Shown: piece after piece, positions 45,311-53,751 of the stretch | How the letters are laid out: every line of letters starts with the position of its first letter | Position numbering within the stretch: the stretch's first letter is position 1 | NCBI RefSeq assembly: GCF_008312835.1 | Contig: NZ_VSKS01000005.1 | Location: 310,001-374,000, forward strand | Length of the DNA: 64,000 bases | Direction: 5' to 3' | DNA from: Streptomyces marokkonensis | GTDB lineage: Bacteria; Actinomycetota; Actinomycetes; Streptomycetales; Streptomycetaceae | The notes under the pieces: model-generated | Told to the model about the DNA's origin: nothing | Seen by the model: only the letters and a program-made list of their open reading frames with translations | Databases searched by the model: none | Program-made: the position numbers and the translations under genes

Positions 45311-45988
45311 ATGACCCGTGTACTGCTCGCCGAGGACGACGCGTCCATCTCGGAGCCGCTGGCCCGCGCCCTGCGCCGGGAGGGCTACGAAGTCGAGGTG
45401 CGTGAGGACGGACCCGGCGCACTCGACGCCGGCATGCAGGGCGGCGTCGACCTGGTGGTGCTGGATCTCGGACTGCCCGGCATGGACGGCCTCGAGGTCG
45501 CCCGCCGGCTCCGCTCCGAGGGGCACACGGTGCCGCTGCTGATCCTGACCGCGCGCGCCGACGAGGTGGACACGGTCGTCGGCCTGGACGCGGGCGCCGA
45601 CGACTACGTCACCAAGCCGTTCCGCCTCGCCGAGCTGCTCGCCCGGGTCCGCGCCCTGCTGCGGCGCGGCTCAACCGAGCCCCAGCAGCCGCCCGCCACC
45701 CACGGGGTGCGCATCGACGTCGAGTCGCACCGGGCGTGGATGGGCGAGGAGGAGCTCCAGCTCACCGCCAAGGAGTTCGACCTGCTGCGGGTCCTGGTGC
45801 GCGACGCGGGCCGGGTCGTCACCCGCGACCAGCTGATGCGCGAGGTCTGGGACACCACCTGGTGGTCCTCCACCAAGACCCTCGACATGCACATCTCCTG
45901 GCTGCGCAAGAAGCTCGGCGACGACGCGGCCAACCCCCGCTACATCGCGACCGTGCGCGGTGTGGGTTTCCGCTTCGAGAAGAGCTGA
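45311..45988 (+). CDS. OmpR-family response regulator
   Basis: A 225-residue two-component regulator. Receiver domain (1-118) has the acidic pair in LAEDDAS, phospho-Asp in VVLDLGLPGMDG, Thr in LILTARAD and Lys in VTKPF. The winged-helix output domain (about 128-222) has LTAKEFDLLRVLVRDAGRVVTRDQLMREVW and TLDMHISWLRKKLG. The sensor kinase gene follows 33 bases later, so they are one operon. Signal and targets are unknown; the peptide transporter gene is divergent but separated by 500 bases. Confidence 0.95.
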   Translation: MTRVLLAEDDASISEPLARALRREGYEVEVREDGPGALDAGMQGGVDLVVLDLGLPGMDGLEVARRLRSEGHTVPLLILTARADEVDTVVGLDAGADDYVTKPFRLAELLARVRALLRRGSTEPQQPPATHGVRIDVESHRAWMGEEELQLTAKEFDLLRVLVRDAGRVVTRDQLMREVWDTTWWSSTKTLDMHISWLRKKLGDDAANPRYIATVRGVGFRFEKS

Positions 45989-46021
45989 ACCCCGCCCGGG
46001 GTTCGCAGTGGGTAAGAGAAC

Positions 46022-47296
46022 ATGCGCCGCCGCCTGATCCAGTCCACGCTCGCCGTGGTGCTCGTCGTGATCGCCGTCTTCGGCGTCTCCCTGGTGATCG
46101 TCGAGACCCGCACGATCAGCGAGACCGCCAGGGAGCGGGTGGAGTCCGAGGCGGTGCGGCTGGCCAGCATCGTCGACAGCCGGCTGCTCGTCGAGGACAA
46201 GGTCACCGCCGAGATCCTGAGCGACCAGATCACCGAGGACCGGTACGCCGTCGTCCGGATCCCCGGCAAGCCGCCCATCGAGGTCGGCGCCAAGCCGGAC
46301 GGCGACGTCATCAGCGCCTCGGCACCCGGCGAGGAGGGCGAGACGGTCACCGTCCAGGAACCGCGCTCCTCGGTGACCCGGGAGGTCGGCCGCACGCTGC
46401 TGATCATCGGCCTGGTGGCGCTGCTCGCGGTGATCGCGGCGGTGCTGCTGGCGATCCGCCAGGCGAGCCGGCTCGCCTCCCCGTTCACCGACCTCGCCGA
46501 GACCGCCGAACGTCTCGGCTCCGGCGACCCGCGCCCCCGTCACCGCCGCTACGGCGTCCCCGAGCTGGACCGGGTCGCGGACGTGCTGGACGCCTCCGCC
46601 GAGCGCATCGCCCGCATGCTGACCGCCGAGCGGCGCCTGGCCGCCGACGCCTCCCACCAGCTGCGCACCCCCCTCACCGCCCTGTCGATGCGCCTCGAGG
46701 AGATCACCCTCACCGACGACCCGGACACGGTGAAGGAGGAGGCGACGATCGCGCTGACGCAGGTGGAGCGGCTGACGGACGTGGTGGAGCGGCTGCTCAC
46801 CAACTCCCGCGACCCCCGTACCGGCTCCGCGGTCACCTTCGACCTCGACGAGGTGATCAAGCAGCAGCTCGCCGAGTGGCGCCCCGCCTACCGCAGCGCG
46901 GGCCGCGCGATCGTCACCTCCGGCAAGCGGGAGCTGCGGGCGGTGGGCACGCCGGGCGCGGTCGCGCAGGTGCTGGCCGCGCTGATCGAGAACTCGCTGA
47001 TGCACGGCGGCGGCACGGTCGCCCTGCGCACCCGGGTCACCGGCAACCAGGTCGTCGTCGAGGTCACCGACGAGGGTCCCGGTGTCCCCGCCGACCTGGG
47101 CGCACGGATCTTCGAACGGGCGATCAGCGGCCGCAACTCCACCGGCATCGGACTCGCCGTCGCCCGGGACCTGGCGGAGGCGGACGGCGGCCGGCTGGAG
47201 ATGCTCCAGGCCAGCCCGGCCGTCTTCGGCCTGTTCCTGTCCCGCACGCCCCCGCAGCGGTCCGCGGACGAGGAGAACCGCCGGACGGTGCGCTGA
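46022..47296 (+). CDS. Sensor histidine kinase
   Basis: A 424-residue membrane kinase. Two spans (about 8-30 and 125-148) enclose an extracellular sensor domain of about 95 residues. HAMP (about 145-200), then the phospho-acceptor ASHQLRTPLTALSMRLEEI. The ATPase boxes are N (ALIENSLMHGG), G1 (VTDEGPGVP) and G2 (STGIGLAVARDLAEADGG). GGTAAGAG lies ahead of the ATG. Partner of the response regulator just upstream. Ligand unknown. Confidence 0.95.
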   Translation: MRRRLIQSTLAVVLVVIAVFGVSLVIVETRTISETARERVESEAVRLASIVDSRLLVEDKVTAEILSDQITEDRYAVVRIPGKPPIEVGAKPDGDVISASAPGEEGETVTVQEPRSSVTREVGRTLLIIGLVALLAVIAAVLLAIRQASRLASPFTDLAETAERLGSGDPRPRHRRYGVPELDRVADVLDASAERIARMLTAERRLAADASHQLRTPLTALSMRLEEITLTDDPDTVKEEATIALTQVERLTDVVERLLTNSRDPRTGSAVTFDLDEVIKQQLAEWRPAYRSAGRAIVTSGKRELRAVGTPGAVAQVLAALIENSLMHGGGTVALRTRVTGNQVVVEVTDEGPGVPADLGARIFERAISGRNSTGIGLAVARDLAEADGGRLEMLQASPAVFGLFLSRTPPQRSADEENRRTVR

Positions 47297-47308
47297 GCGG
47301 GGCGGGCC

Positions 47309-47329
47309 AGGGGGTGCCGGACACCCCCT
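47309..47329. terminator. Bidirectional hairpin, kinase/GtrA
   Basis: AGGGGGTG (47309-47316) pairs with CACCCCCT (47322-47329), between convergent genes and overlapping the gtrA stop. Confidence 0.65.
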
Positions 47330-47816
47330 ACGGGACGCGCTGCTTCGCGCGGCCCCCGGTGACCGGGCCCGACCCGGCCACCGGCCCCCGGGCCGGCAGC
47401 GCACGGAACACCCACGTCCGGTAGGACCAGAAGCGGAACAGGGTCGCGACGCCGATGCCCAGGAACTTGAAGACGTTGCTCTGCAGCGGGCTGTCCCAGC
47501 CGAAGCCGTAGGTAGCCGCGTACAGGACGCCGTTCTCGATCACCAGGCCGACCGCGCTGAACAGCAGGAAGAGTGACATCTCCCGGGTGCGGCGGGACTT
47601 GTCGCGGTCCCGGTAGGTGAAGTAGCGGAATCCGACGTAGTTGAAGATGATCGCCACGACGGTGGCGATGACGCTCGCCCGGACCACCTGGAGGTCGGTC
47701 ACCTGGCGGACCAGGTTGAAGACGCCCAGGTTGACCAGTACTCCGGCTCCTCCCACCGCGCCGAATTTGGCCACTTCCCGGAAGAGCCGCCGAAGCCCCG
47801 AGGAACCGCGTTCCAT
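47328..47816 (-). CDS. GtrA-family membrane protein
   Basis: A 162-residue protein with four membrane spans (about 16-36, 45-65, 84-104 and 112-132), the GtrA/DPMS-like fold. Conserved stretches are FGAVGGAGVLVNLGVFNLV, NYVGFRYFTYRD and FLGIGVATLFRFWSYRTWVF. GtrA proteins help flip or use polyprenyl-phosphate-linked sugars in cell-surface glycosylation. The ATG at 47816 has GGGAG ten bases upstream. ATG 47858 would add 14 residues. It diverges from purK. Confidence 0.9.
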   Translation of the reverse strand: MERGSSGLRRLFREVAKFGAVGGAGVLVNLGVFNLVRQVTDLQVVRASVIATVVAIIFNYVGFRYFTYRDRDKSRRTREMSLFLLFSAVGLVIENGVLYAATYGFGWDSPLQSNVFKFLGIGVATLFRFWSYRTWVFRALPARGPVAGSGPVTGGRAKQRVP

Positions 47817-47957
47817 CGTCTGCAGGCTCCCGTCCGTCGAATGCGTCAACCCAGCCATGCTAACCACCCACCCGCGCGATCTTCCTGCGGACGCGGGCGG
47901 TGACCGCGGTCCTTCCCGTGCGACGGGTGCGAAATCGGCCACCGTGGCGCGGGCCGA

Positions 47958-47963
47958 TACCCT
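47958..47963 (+). promoter_or_regulatory. Candidate -10 of leaderless purK mRNA
   Basis: TACCCT ends six bases before the GTG at 47970, and no Shine-Dalgarno sequence is present. Confidence 0.45.
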
Positions 47964-47969
47964 GGGGGC

Positions 47970-49109
47970 GTGACGTTCCCGGTAGTCGGCATGGTCGGCG
48001 GGGGCCAGCTCGCTCGTATGACACACGAGGCGGGCATCCCGCTCGGCATCAGATTCAAGCTCCTCAGTGACACTCCGCAGGATTCCGCGGCGCAGGTCGT
48101 CGGCGATGTCGTCGTCGGCGACTACCGCGACCTGGAGACGCTGCGCGCGTTCGCGCGCGGCTGCGACGTGATCACCTTCGACCACGAGCACGTGCCCACC
48201 GAGCACCTCAGGGCCCTGGAGGCGGACGGCATCCCCGTCCGCCCGGGCCCCGACGCGCTCGTGCACGCCCAGGACAAGGGCGTGATGCGCGCGAAGCTCG
48301 ACGCGATCGGCGTGCCCTGCCCGCGGCACCGCATCGTCGCCGATCCGCAGGACGTGGCCGCGTTCGCGGCGGAGGGCGAGGGATTTCCCGTCGTCCTCAA
48401 GACGGTCCGCGGCGGCTACGACGGCAAGGGCGTATGGGTCGTCGACTCCGCCGAGGAGGCCGCCGAGCCGTTCAGGGCCGGTGTCCCCGTCCTCGCCGAG
48501 GAGAAGGTCGACTTCGTGCGCGAGCTGGCCGCCAACGTGGTCCGCTCCCCGCACGGCCAGGCCGTCGCCTACCCGGTGGTGGAGTCCCGCCAGGTGAACG
48601 GCGTCTGCGACACGGTCATCGCGCCCGCTCCCGGCCTCGACGAGACCCTCGCCCTGAGGGCCGAGGAGATGGCGCTGAACATCGCCAAGGAACTCGGCGT
48701 CGTCGGCCATCTCGCCGTCGAGCTGTTCCAGACCCGCGACGGCCGCGTCCTCGTCAACGAGCTCGCGATGCGCCCGCACAACTCCGGCCACTGGTCCCAG
48801 GACGGCGCGATCACCTCGCAGTTCGCCAACCACGTCCGGGCGGTCCTCGACCTCCCGCTCGGCGACCCGCGCCCGCGCGCGCCGTGGACGGTCATGGTCA
48901 ACGTCCTCGGCGGCGACTACCCGGACATGTACTCCGCGTACCTGCACTGCATGGCCCGCGACCCCCAGCTGAAGATCCACATGTACGGCAAGGACGTGAA
49001 GCCCGGCCGCAAGGTCGGACACGTCAACATCTACGGCGACGACCTGGACGACGTGCTGGAGCGCGCCCGTCACGCAGCCGGTTACCTGAGAGGCACGATC
49101 ACCGAATGA
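47970..49109 (+). CDS. purK: N5-carboxyaminoimidazole ribonucleotide synthase
   Basis: A 379-residue ATP-grasp enzyme making N5-CAIR from AIR, ATP and bicarbonate in purine synthesis. The N-terminus has the expected [21 protein letters not shown]. The ATP-grasp region shows [41 protein letters not shown] and [24 protein letters not shown]. Its stop overlaps the purE start (ATGA), the classic purK-purE operon. Likely leaderless, with GTG as the first codon. Confidence 0.97.
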   Translation: MTFPVVGMVGGGQLARMTHEAGIPLGIRFKLLSDTPQDSAAQVVGDVVVGDYRDLETLRAFARGCDVITFDHEHVPTEHLRALEADGIPVRPGPDALVHAQDKGVMRAKLDAIGVPCPRHRIVADPQDVAAFAAEGEGFPVVLKTVRGGYDGKGVWVVDSAEEAAEPFRAGVPVLAEEKVDFVRELAANVVRSPHGQAVAYPVVESRQVNGVCDTVIAPAPGLDETLALRAEEMALNIAKELGVVGHLAVELFQTRDGRVLVNELAMRPHNSGHWSQDGAITSQFANHVRAVLDLPLGDPRPRAPWTVMVNVLGGDYPDMYSAYLHCMARDPQLKIHMYGKDVKPGRKVGHVNIYGDDLDDVLERARHAAGYLRGTITE

Positions 49110-49630
49110 GCCCAGTTGTCGGCATCGTCATGGGGTCGGACTCCGACTGGCCCGTCATGGAGGCGGCGGCCAAGGCCCTCGACGAGTTCGAGATCGGCTA
49201 CGAGGTCGACGTCGTGTCCGCGCACCGCATGCCCCGCGAGATGATCGCGTACGGCGAGCAGGCCGCGGACCGGGGCCTGAAGGTGATCATCGCCGGCGCG
49301 GGCGGCGCCGCCCACCTGCCCGGTATGCTCGCCTCGGTCACCCCGCTGCCCGTCATCGGCGTGCCCGTGCCCCTGAAGTACCTCGACGGCATGGACTCCC
49401 TGCTGTCCATCGTGCAGATGCCGGCCGGTGTCCCGGTCGCCACGGTCTCCGTGGCCGGAGCCCGCAACGCGGGCCTGCTCGCGGCCCGGATCCTCGCCTC
49501 CCACGACGAGGAACTCCTCGGCCGGATGCGGGATTTCCAGCAGGAGCTGAACGACCAGGCCACCGAGAAGGGCAAGCGGCTGCGCGCCAAGGCCGAGGGG
49601 TCCGGCGGCGGCTTCGGCTTCGGCACGTGA
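49106..49630 (+). CDS. purE: N5-carboxyaminoimidazole ribonucleotide mutase
   Basis: A 174-residue class I PurE, which moves the carboxyl group of N5-CAIR to give CAIR. Motifs: [26 protein letters not shown] with the catalytic His, [46 protein letters not shown]. It overlaps purK upstream by four bases and the dipeptidase gene downstream by four bases, so the dipeptidase is probably co-transcribed. Confidence 0.97.
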   Translation: MSPVVGIVMGSDSDWPVMEAAAKALDEFEIGYEVDVVSAHRMPREMIAYGEQAADRGLKVIIAGAGGAAHLPGMLASVTPLPVIGVPVPLKYLDGMDSLLSIVQMPAGVPVATVSVAGARNAGLLAARILASHDEELLGRMRDFQQELNDQATEKGKRLRAKAEGSGGGFGFGT

Positions 49631-50823
49631 GCGGGGTGGGTGCCATGACGTCCCTCGACGACGCCCGCGCGCTGCTCGCCGAGTTCCCCGTCGTCGACGG
49701 GCACAACGACCTGCCCTGGGCGCTGCGCGAACAGGTCCGCTACGACCTCGGCGCCCGCGACATCGCCGGTGACCAGTCCGCCCACCTGCACACCGACATC
49801 CCCCGGCTGCGCGCGGGCGGCGTCGGGGCGCAGTTCTGGTCGGTGTACGTCCGCGCGGACCTGCCGGACCCGGTCCCGGCGACGCTGGAACAGATCGACT
49901 GCGTACGGCGGTTGATGGCGCGTCACCCGAAGGACCTGGCGCCCGCGCTGACCGCCGCCGACATGGAGGCGGCACGCGCCCAGGGCCGTATCGCCTCCCT
50001 CATGGGCGCGGAGGGCGGCCACTCCATCGCGTGCTCCCTCGGGACGCTCCGGGGGCTGTACGACCTCGGGGTGCGCTACCTGACCCTCACGCACAACTTC
50101 AACGTGCCGTGGGCGGACTCGGCGACCGACGAGCCAGGCGTGGGCGGTCTGTCGGCGTTCGGCCGCGAGGTGGTCCGGGAGATGAACCGGCTCGGCATGC
50201 TGGTCGACCTCTCCCACGTCGCCGCGACGACCATGCGGGACGCGCTGGACGCCACGTCCGCGCCGGTGGTCTTCTCCCACTCCTCCGCCCGCGCGGTCTG
50301 CGACCACCCGCGCAACATCCCGGACGACGTACTGGAGCGGCTGCCCGCCAACGGGGGCATCGCGATGGTGACGTTCGTCCCGAAGTTCGTGCTCCAGGCG
50401 GCCGTCGACTGGACCGCCGCGGCCGACGAGAACATGCGCGCGCACGGCTTCCACCACCTCGACACCACCGCCGAGGGGATGAAGGTCCACCGAGCCTTCG
50501 AGGAGACCCACCCGCGTCCGGTCGCCACGGTCTCCACGGTGGCGGACCACCTGGACCACATGCGCGAGGCCGCCGGCATCGACCACCTCGGGATCGGCGG
50601 CGACTACGACGGCACGGCCTTCACCCCCGACGGCCTGAACGACGTCTCCGCCTACCCGAACCTGATCGCCGAGCTCCTCGACCGCGGCTGGTCCAGGTCC
50701 GACCTCGCCAAGCTCACGTGGCAGAACGCGGTACGGGTGCTGGGCGCCGCGGAGGACGTGGCCCGGGACCTGCGGTCGACGCGCGCACCGTCCCACGCCA
50801 CCCTGGAGTCCCTCGACGCCTGA
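49627..50823 (+). CDS. M19-family membrane-type dipeptidase
   Basis: A 398-residue zinc dipeptidase of the renal dipeptidase family, soluble here (no signal peptide). The two-zinc ligands are present: HxD in [10 protein letters not shown], the bridging Glu in LMGAEGGHS, His in [10 protein letters not shown] and in [11 protein letters not shown]. The catalytic-site Arg is in [10 protein letters not shown] and Asp in LGIGGDYDG. It hydrolyses dipeptides, possibly with D-residues. The GTG overlaps the purE stop; ATG 49645 is an alternative. A damaged paralogue follows at 50946. Confidence 0.93.
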   Translation: MSGVGAMTSLDDARALLAEFPVVDGHNDLPWALREQVRYDLGARDIAGDQSAHLHTDIPRLRAGGVGAQFWSVYVRADLPDPVPATLEQIDCVRRLMARHPKDLAPALTAADMEAARAQGRIASLMGAEGGHSIACSLGTLRGLYDLGVRYLTLTHNFNVPWADSATDEPGVGGLSAFGREVVREMNRLGMLVDLSHVAATTMRDALDATSAPVVFSHSSARAVCDHPRNIPDDVLERLPANGGIAMVTFVPKFVLQAAVDWTAAADENMRAHGFHHLDTTAEGMKVHRAFEETHPRPVATVSTVADHLDHMREAAGIDHLGIGGDYDGTAFTPDGLNDVSAYPNLIAELLDRGWSRSDLAKLTWQNAVRVLGAAEDVARDLRSTRAPSHATLESLDA

Positions 50824-50945
50824 CCCGCCCCGCCGGCGGGGCTCCGGGGCGGCCGTACCCCCGAACGCCGCGTCCACCAGGAAGGCCGCGGGTGCTCCGT
50901 GCGACGGTGACCGTACTGCCGAGGTCACGACGTACGGAGCCCGTT

Positions 50946-52073
50946 ATGGCCGATCTCCAGGACGACCTGCACCCCGCCGCCGAGGCCGGGCGGGCCGACG
51001 AGCCGTACCCGGAGGAGGCGGTGGTCGTCGGGCCGGAGGTGTACGAACCCGTCTCCGATCCGGACGACGCCCCGCTGACCCGGGCCCGTGCCGTCCTAGC
51101 CGCCCACCCCGTCGCCGACGGCTACAGCGGGCTGCCCCAGGCGCTGCGCCGGCTGCCCTGGTACGACCTCGACCTAGGGGAGAGCGCCGTCGACGCGGAC
51201 GTGCCCCGGCTGCGCAGGGGCCAGGTCGGTGCCGTGTTCTGGTCGCTGCACCTGCCCGAGGGACACGACGGCGACCGGGCCGTCGGCGCGACCCTGGAGC
51301 AGCTGGACCTGGCGAAGGCGGTGGTCGCCGCCCACGCCGAGGGCCTGCGGCCCGCCCGCACCGCCGGGCAGATCGTCGACGCCCGCAACTGCGGCCGGGT
51401 GGCGGTGCTGTTCGGCCCCGCCGGTGCCGCCGCCCTCGGCGACTCACTGAGCGTCCTGCGCTCGCTGCACGCCCTCGGGCTGCGCGTGCTCACCCTGGCG
51501 GGGGCCTCCTGGGCGGGCGAGGCGGGGCTCACCCGGTTCGGCGAGGAGGTCGTCCGCGAGATGAACCGGCTCGGCCTGGTCGCCGACCTCTCCCACGCCT
51601 CCACCCCGACGATCCGGCGGGTCCTCGCCCTCTCCAAGGCGCCCGTGATGTTCACCCGTTCGGCCGCCCGCGACCTGCGCCCCCACCCGGCCAACCTCCC
51701 CGACGAACTGCTCGCCGAGGTGGGGGAGGCCAAGGGCCTGTGCCTGGTGCCGCTGACCGCCGAACAGGCCGGCCCGACCGTCCGTGACGTCGCCGACCAC
51801 CTCGACCACATCCGCACCCTCGCCGGGCCGGAGTGCGTCGGCCTGTCCGGCACCTACGACACCAGGAGCGCCCACCCGCGGGAACTCCGCGACACCTCCT
51901 GCTACCCCACCCTGATCGCCGAACTGCTGCGGCGCGGCTGGGAGGAGGCCGACGTGGCCCTGCTGACCTGGGGCAACGTCCAGCGGGTGCTGCGCGGCGC
52001 CGACTTCACCGCCCACGCCGCCCAGCAGCGCCGCCCCCCGTCGACGGCGACGATCGCCGAGCTGGACGGCTGA
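50946..52073 (+). CDS. M19 dipeptidase paralogue lacking metal ligands
   Basis: A 375-residue full-length relative of the upstream dipeptidase (shared: [55 protein letters not shown]). The metal site is lost: DGHNDLP has become ADGYSGLP, GAEGGHS has become FGPAGAAAL, FSHSSAR has become FTRSAAR and GGDYDG has become SGTYDT. Only the DLSH His remains. The frame and codon bias are intact, so it looks like a maintained pseudo-enzyme, not a decaying gene. An acidic extension of about 45 residues precedes the domain. It may bind the active paralogue or a peptide (inference). Confidence 0.88.
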   Translation: MADLQDDLHPAAEAGRADEPYPEEAVVVGPEVYEPVSDPDDAPLTRARAVLAAHPVADGYSGLPQALRRLPWYDLDLGESAVDADVPRLRRGQVGAVFWSLHLPEGHDGDRAVGATLEQLDLAKAVVAAHAEGLRPARTAGQIVDARNCGRVAVLFGPAGAAALGDSLSVLRSLHALGLRVLTLAGASWAGEAGLTRFGEEVVREMNRLGLVADLSHASTPTIRRVLALSKAPVMFTRSAARDLRPHPANLPDELLAEVGEAKGLCLVPLTAEQAGPTVRDVADHLDHIRTLAGPECVGLSGTYDTRSAHPRELRDTSCYPTLIAELLRRGWEEADVALLTWGNVQRVLRGADFTAHAAQQRRPPSTATIAELDG

Positions 52074-52082
52074 GCCCGCCCC

Positions 52083-52475
52083 CTACGGCTGCTCGATCCG
52101 GCACAGGCAGAAGGGATGCCCCGCGGGATCGGCGTACACCCGGAAGTCCTTGTTCCTGTCGTCCTCCCGGTCCAGCACCCGTGCCCCCAGCGCCAGTACC
52201 TTCTCCTCGGCCGCGTCGACCTCCTCCCAGGTCCCCCCGGCGTCGAAGTCGAGATGGAACTGCTGGGAGCCGTGGTCGGCGCGCGGCCAGTCCGGCGGGG
52301 TGTACCCCGGCGCCCGCTGGAAGGCCAGCCGCGGCCCCGCGGGGACCTGGAGCACCACCCAGTCCGGGTCCTCCTCGACGGGTGTGCCGCCGCCCACGGC
52401 CGCGTAGAAGACGGCCAGTTCGCGCGGATCGGGGCAGTCGAGGACGACACTGCGCAGGCGGGCCACCGCGGCCAT
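52083..52475 (-). CDS. VOC-superfamily protein (glyoxalase-like)
   Basis: A 130-residue single-domain VOC protein. Two beta-alpha-beta-beta-beta modules: RLRSVVLDCPDPRELAVFYAAVGG at the N-terminus and QFHLDFDAGG, then DFRVYADPAGHPFCLCRIEQP at the C-terminus. The type is common in Streptomyces as a bleomycin-resistance/dioxygenase-like protein of unknown substrate. Perfect GGGAGGA upstream of the ATG. It is 17 bases downstream of a close paralogue (52493-52852), a tandem duplication. It converges with the dipeptidase paralogue gene. Confidence 0.9.
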   Translation of the reverse strand: MAAVARLRSVVLDCPDPRELAVFYAAVGGGTPVEEDPDWVVLQVPAGPRLAFQRAPGYTPPDWPRADHGSQQFHLDFDAGGTWEEVDAAEEKVLALGARVLDREDDRNKDFRVYADPAGHPFCLCRIEQP

Positions 52476-52492
52476 GGATTCCTCCCGGGATG

Positions 52493-52852
52493 TCAGCAGG
52501 CGCACAGGCAGAACGGGTGCCCGGCCGGGTCCGCGTAAACCCGGAAGGTCCGCGACCGGTCCTCGGTGTCCAGCGGCTTCGCGCCCAGTGCCAGCACCTC
52601 CTTCTCGGCCGCGTCCAGGTCCTCGACGGTCAGGTCCAGATGGAACTGCTGCGAGCGGTCCGCCGCCGGCCACTGGGGCGGTACGTGTCCCGGGGCCGCC
52701 TGGAAGGCCAGCGCCGGGCCGCCGGGCACCTTCAGGTCCACCCAGTCGCCCTCGTCCTCCACCGTGCCGCCCACGATCCCGGCGTAGAACCCGGCCAGCG
52801 CACGCGGATCGGGACAGTCCAGGACGACGGCGCCCACCTTGGCCACGGACAT
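52493..52852 (-). CDS. VOC-superfamily protein, tandem paralogue
   Basis: A 119-residue VOC protein with the same landmarks as its neighbour (AVVLDCPDPRALAGFYAGIVGG, QQFHLDLTVEDLDAAEKEVLALGA, FRVYADPAGHPFCLC). It ends FCLCAC and is shorter at the C-terminus. GAGGAGG precedes the ATG. It heads the two-gene operon. An inverted repeat (52878-52906) lies 26 bases upstream of its start and is a probable operator. The substrate is unknown. Confidence 0.9.
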   Translation of the reverse strand: MSVAKVGAVVLDCPDPRALAGFYAGIVGGTVEDEGDWVDLKVPGGPALAFQAAPGHVPPQWPAADRSQQFHLDLTVEDLDAAEKEVLALGAKPLDTEDRSRTFRVYADPAGHPFCLCAC

Positions 52853-52877
52853 GACTTCCTCCTCGATGCCGAAAGCT

Positions 52878-52906
52878 GTTACCTGTATCTGCAAGCAACA
52901 GGTAAC
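52878..52906. promoter_or_regulatory. Inverted repeat between VOC operon and CGNR gene
   Basis: GTTACCTGT (52878-52886) is the exact complement of ACAGGTAAC (52898-52906), with an 11-base spacer. It is AT-richer than its surroundings and sits between divergent transcription units. Confidence 0.55.
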
Positions 52907-52977
52907 CGTTACTGCATGCTGCACCATAGGAGGTAACGCCGCAAGGGGATTGAGCCGGAGAGCCGAGAGCCGAGAGG

Positions 52978-52983
52978 TACGGT
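52978..52983 (+). promoter_or_regulatory. Candidate -10 of leaderless CGNR mRNA
   Basis: TACGGT ends six bases before the ATG at 52990. Confidence 0.45.
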
Positions 52984-52989
52984 CCAGGC

Positions 52990-53496
52990 ATGAGTGAGAG
53001 ATCGGCCCCGCCCGGTGGGCTCGCCCTGGTCCAGGCCCTGGTCAACACGCTGGACGTCGAAACGGGCGGCGACGCGCTGGACACCGCGGACGGCCGGGCG
53101 CCCTTCGGGCTCACCGAGGACACCGCCGACTCCGCCCGCGAACTGCGCGAGTCCCTGCGCGCGACCCTGCTCGCCCACGCCGGCCACCCGCCGCACCGCG
53201 CCGTCACCCCGCTGGGCGACCTGCTCGCCGGGGCGCCCCTGGTGGTCACGGTCGACACCGCCGACGGCTCCGCCGCCCTCGCCCCGGTCGACGACGGGCC
53301 CCTGCTCTCCAGGATCGCCGCCGCCGTCGCCGAGGCGGTCACGGCGGGCACCTGGAACCGGCTGAAGGCGTGCGAGGCCGCCGACTGCCACTGGGCCTAC
53401 TACGACCGCAGCCCCGCCGGACGCGGCCGCTGGTGCTCGATGCAGGTGTGCGGGGCGCGCGCGAAGATGCGCCGGTACCGGGCGAAGGGTGCCTGA
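52990..53496 (+). CDS. CGNR zinc-finger protein
   Basis: A 168-residue putative regulator. N-terminal ABATE-like domain (about 8-95, ALVNTLDVETGGDALDT). C-terminal zinc finger (about 122-160): CEAADCHWAYYDRSPAGRGR, then WCSMQVCGARAK. The name-giving CGNR reads CGAR here, while the four Cys ligands are kept. CGNR proteins are thought to bind DNA, and this one is divergent from the VOC operon, with a clear inverted repeat between. It may therefore control that operon (inference). Probably leaderless. Confidence 0.88.
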   Translation: MSERSAPPGGLALVQALVNTLDVETGGDALDTADGRAPFGLTEDTADSARELRESLRATLLAHAGHPPHRAVTPLGDLLAGAPLVVTVDTADGSAALAPVDDGPLLSRIAAAVAEAVTAGTWNRLKACEAADCHWAYYDRSPAGRGRWCSMQVCGARAKMRRYRAKGA

Positions 53497-53547
53497 GCGC
53501 TCCGCTGGAAGTACGGCGACGTGCCGTCGATCGTCTGCGGCGCCGTC

Positions 53548-53590
53548 GTGGCCGGTCGCGCGGTTCCCCGCGCCCCTTCAGGGCGCTGCC
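53548..53590 (-). repeat. Dispersed GC-rich intergenic repeat, copy 2
   Basis: The reverse complement matches 6062-6104 at most positions, with the core GGGGCGCGGGGAAC identical. It lies 52 bases after the CGNR stop. Confidence 0.6.
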
Positions 53591-53673
53591 GAACCCCGGC
53601 GGACTTCGCCGGACCCGTTGGGAAGGGCGCGTAGCCGCACCGCGCCCGCGCCCGGTGGGGCAGAATGCAACAG

Positions 53674-53714
53674 GACGCCGGTTCGGCCGACTGAGCCTCG
53701 GCCGAACCGGCGTC
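53674..53714. terminator. Bidirectional terminator, CGNR/UDP-glucose dehydrogenase
   Basis: A perfect 17-bp stem (53674-53690 with 53698-53714) around a seven-base loop between convergent genes. Confidence 0.9.
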
Positions 53715-53715
53715 A

Positions 53716-53747
53716 CCCGTCGTACCGGGCGCCCGTCGTACCGGGCG
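53716..53747. repeat. Two tandem 16-bp units
   Basis: CCCGTCGTACCGGGCG occurs at 53716-53731 and again at 53732-53747, directly before the UDP-glucose dehydrogenase stop codon. Confidence 0.8.
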
Positions 53748-53751
53748 CCCG

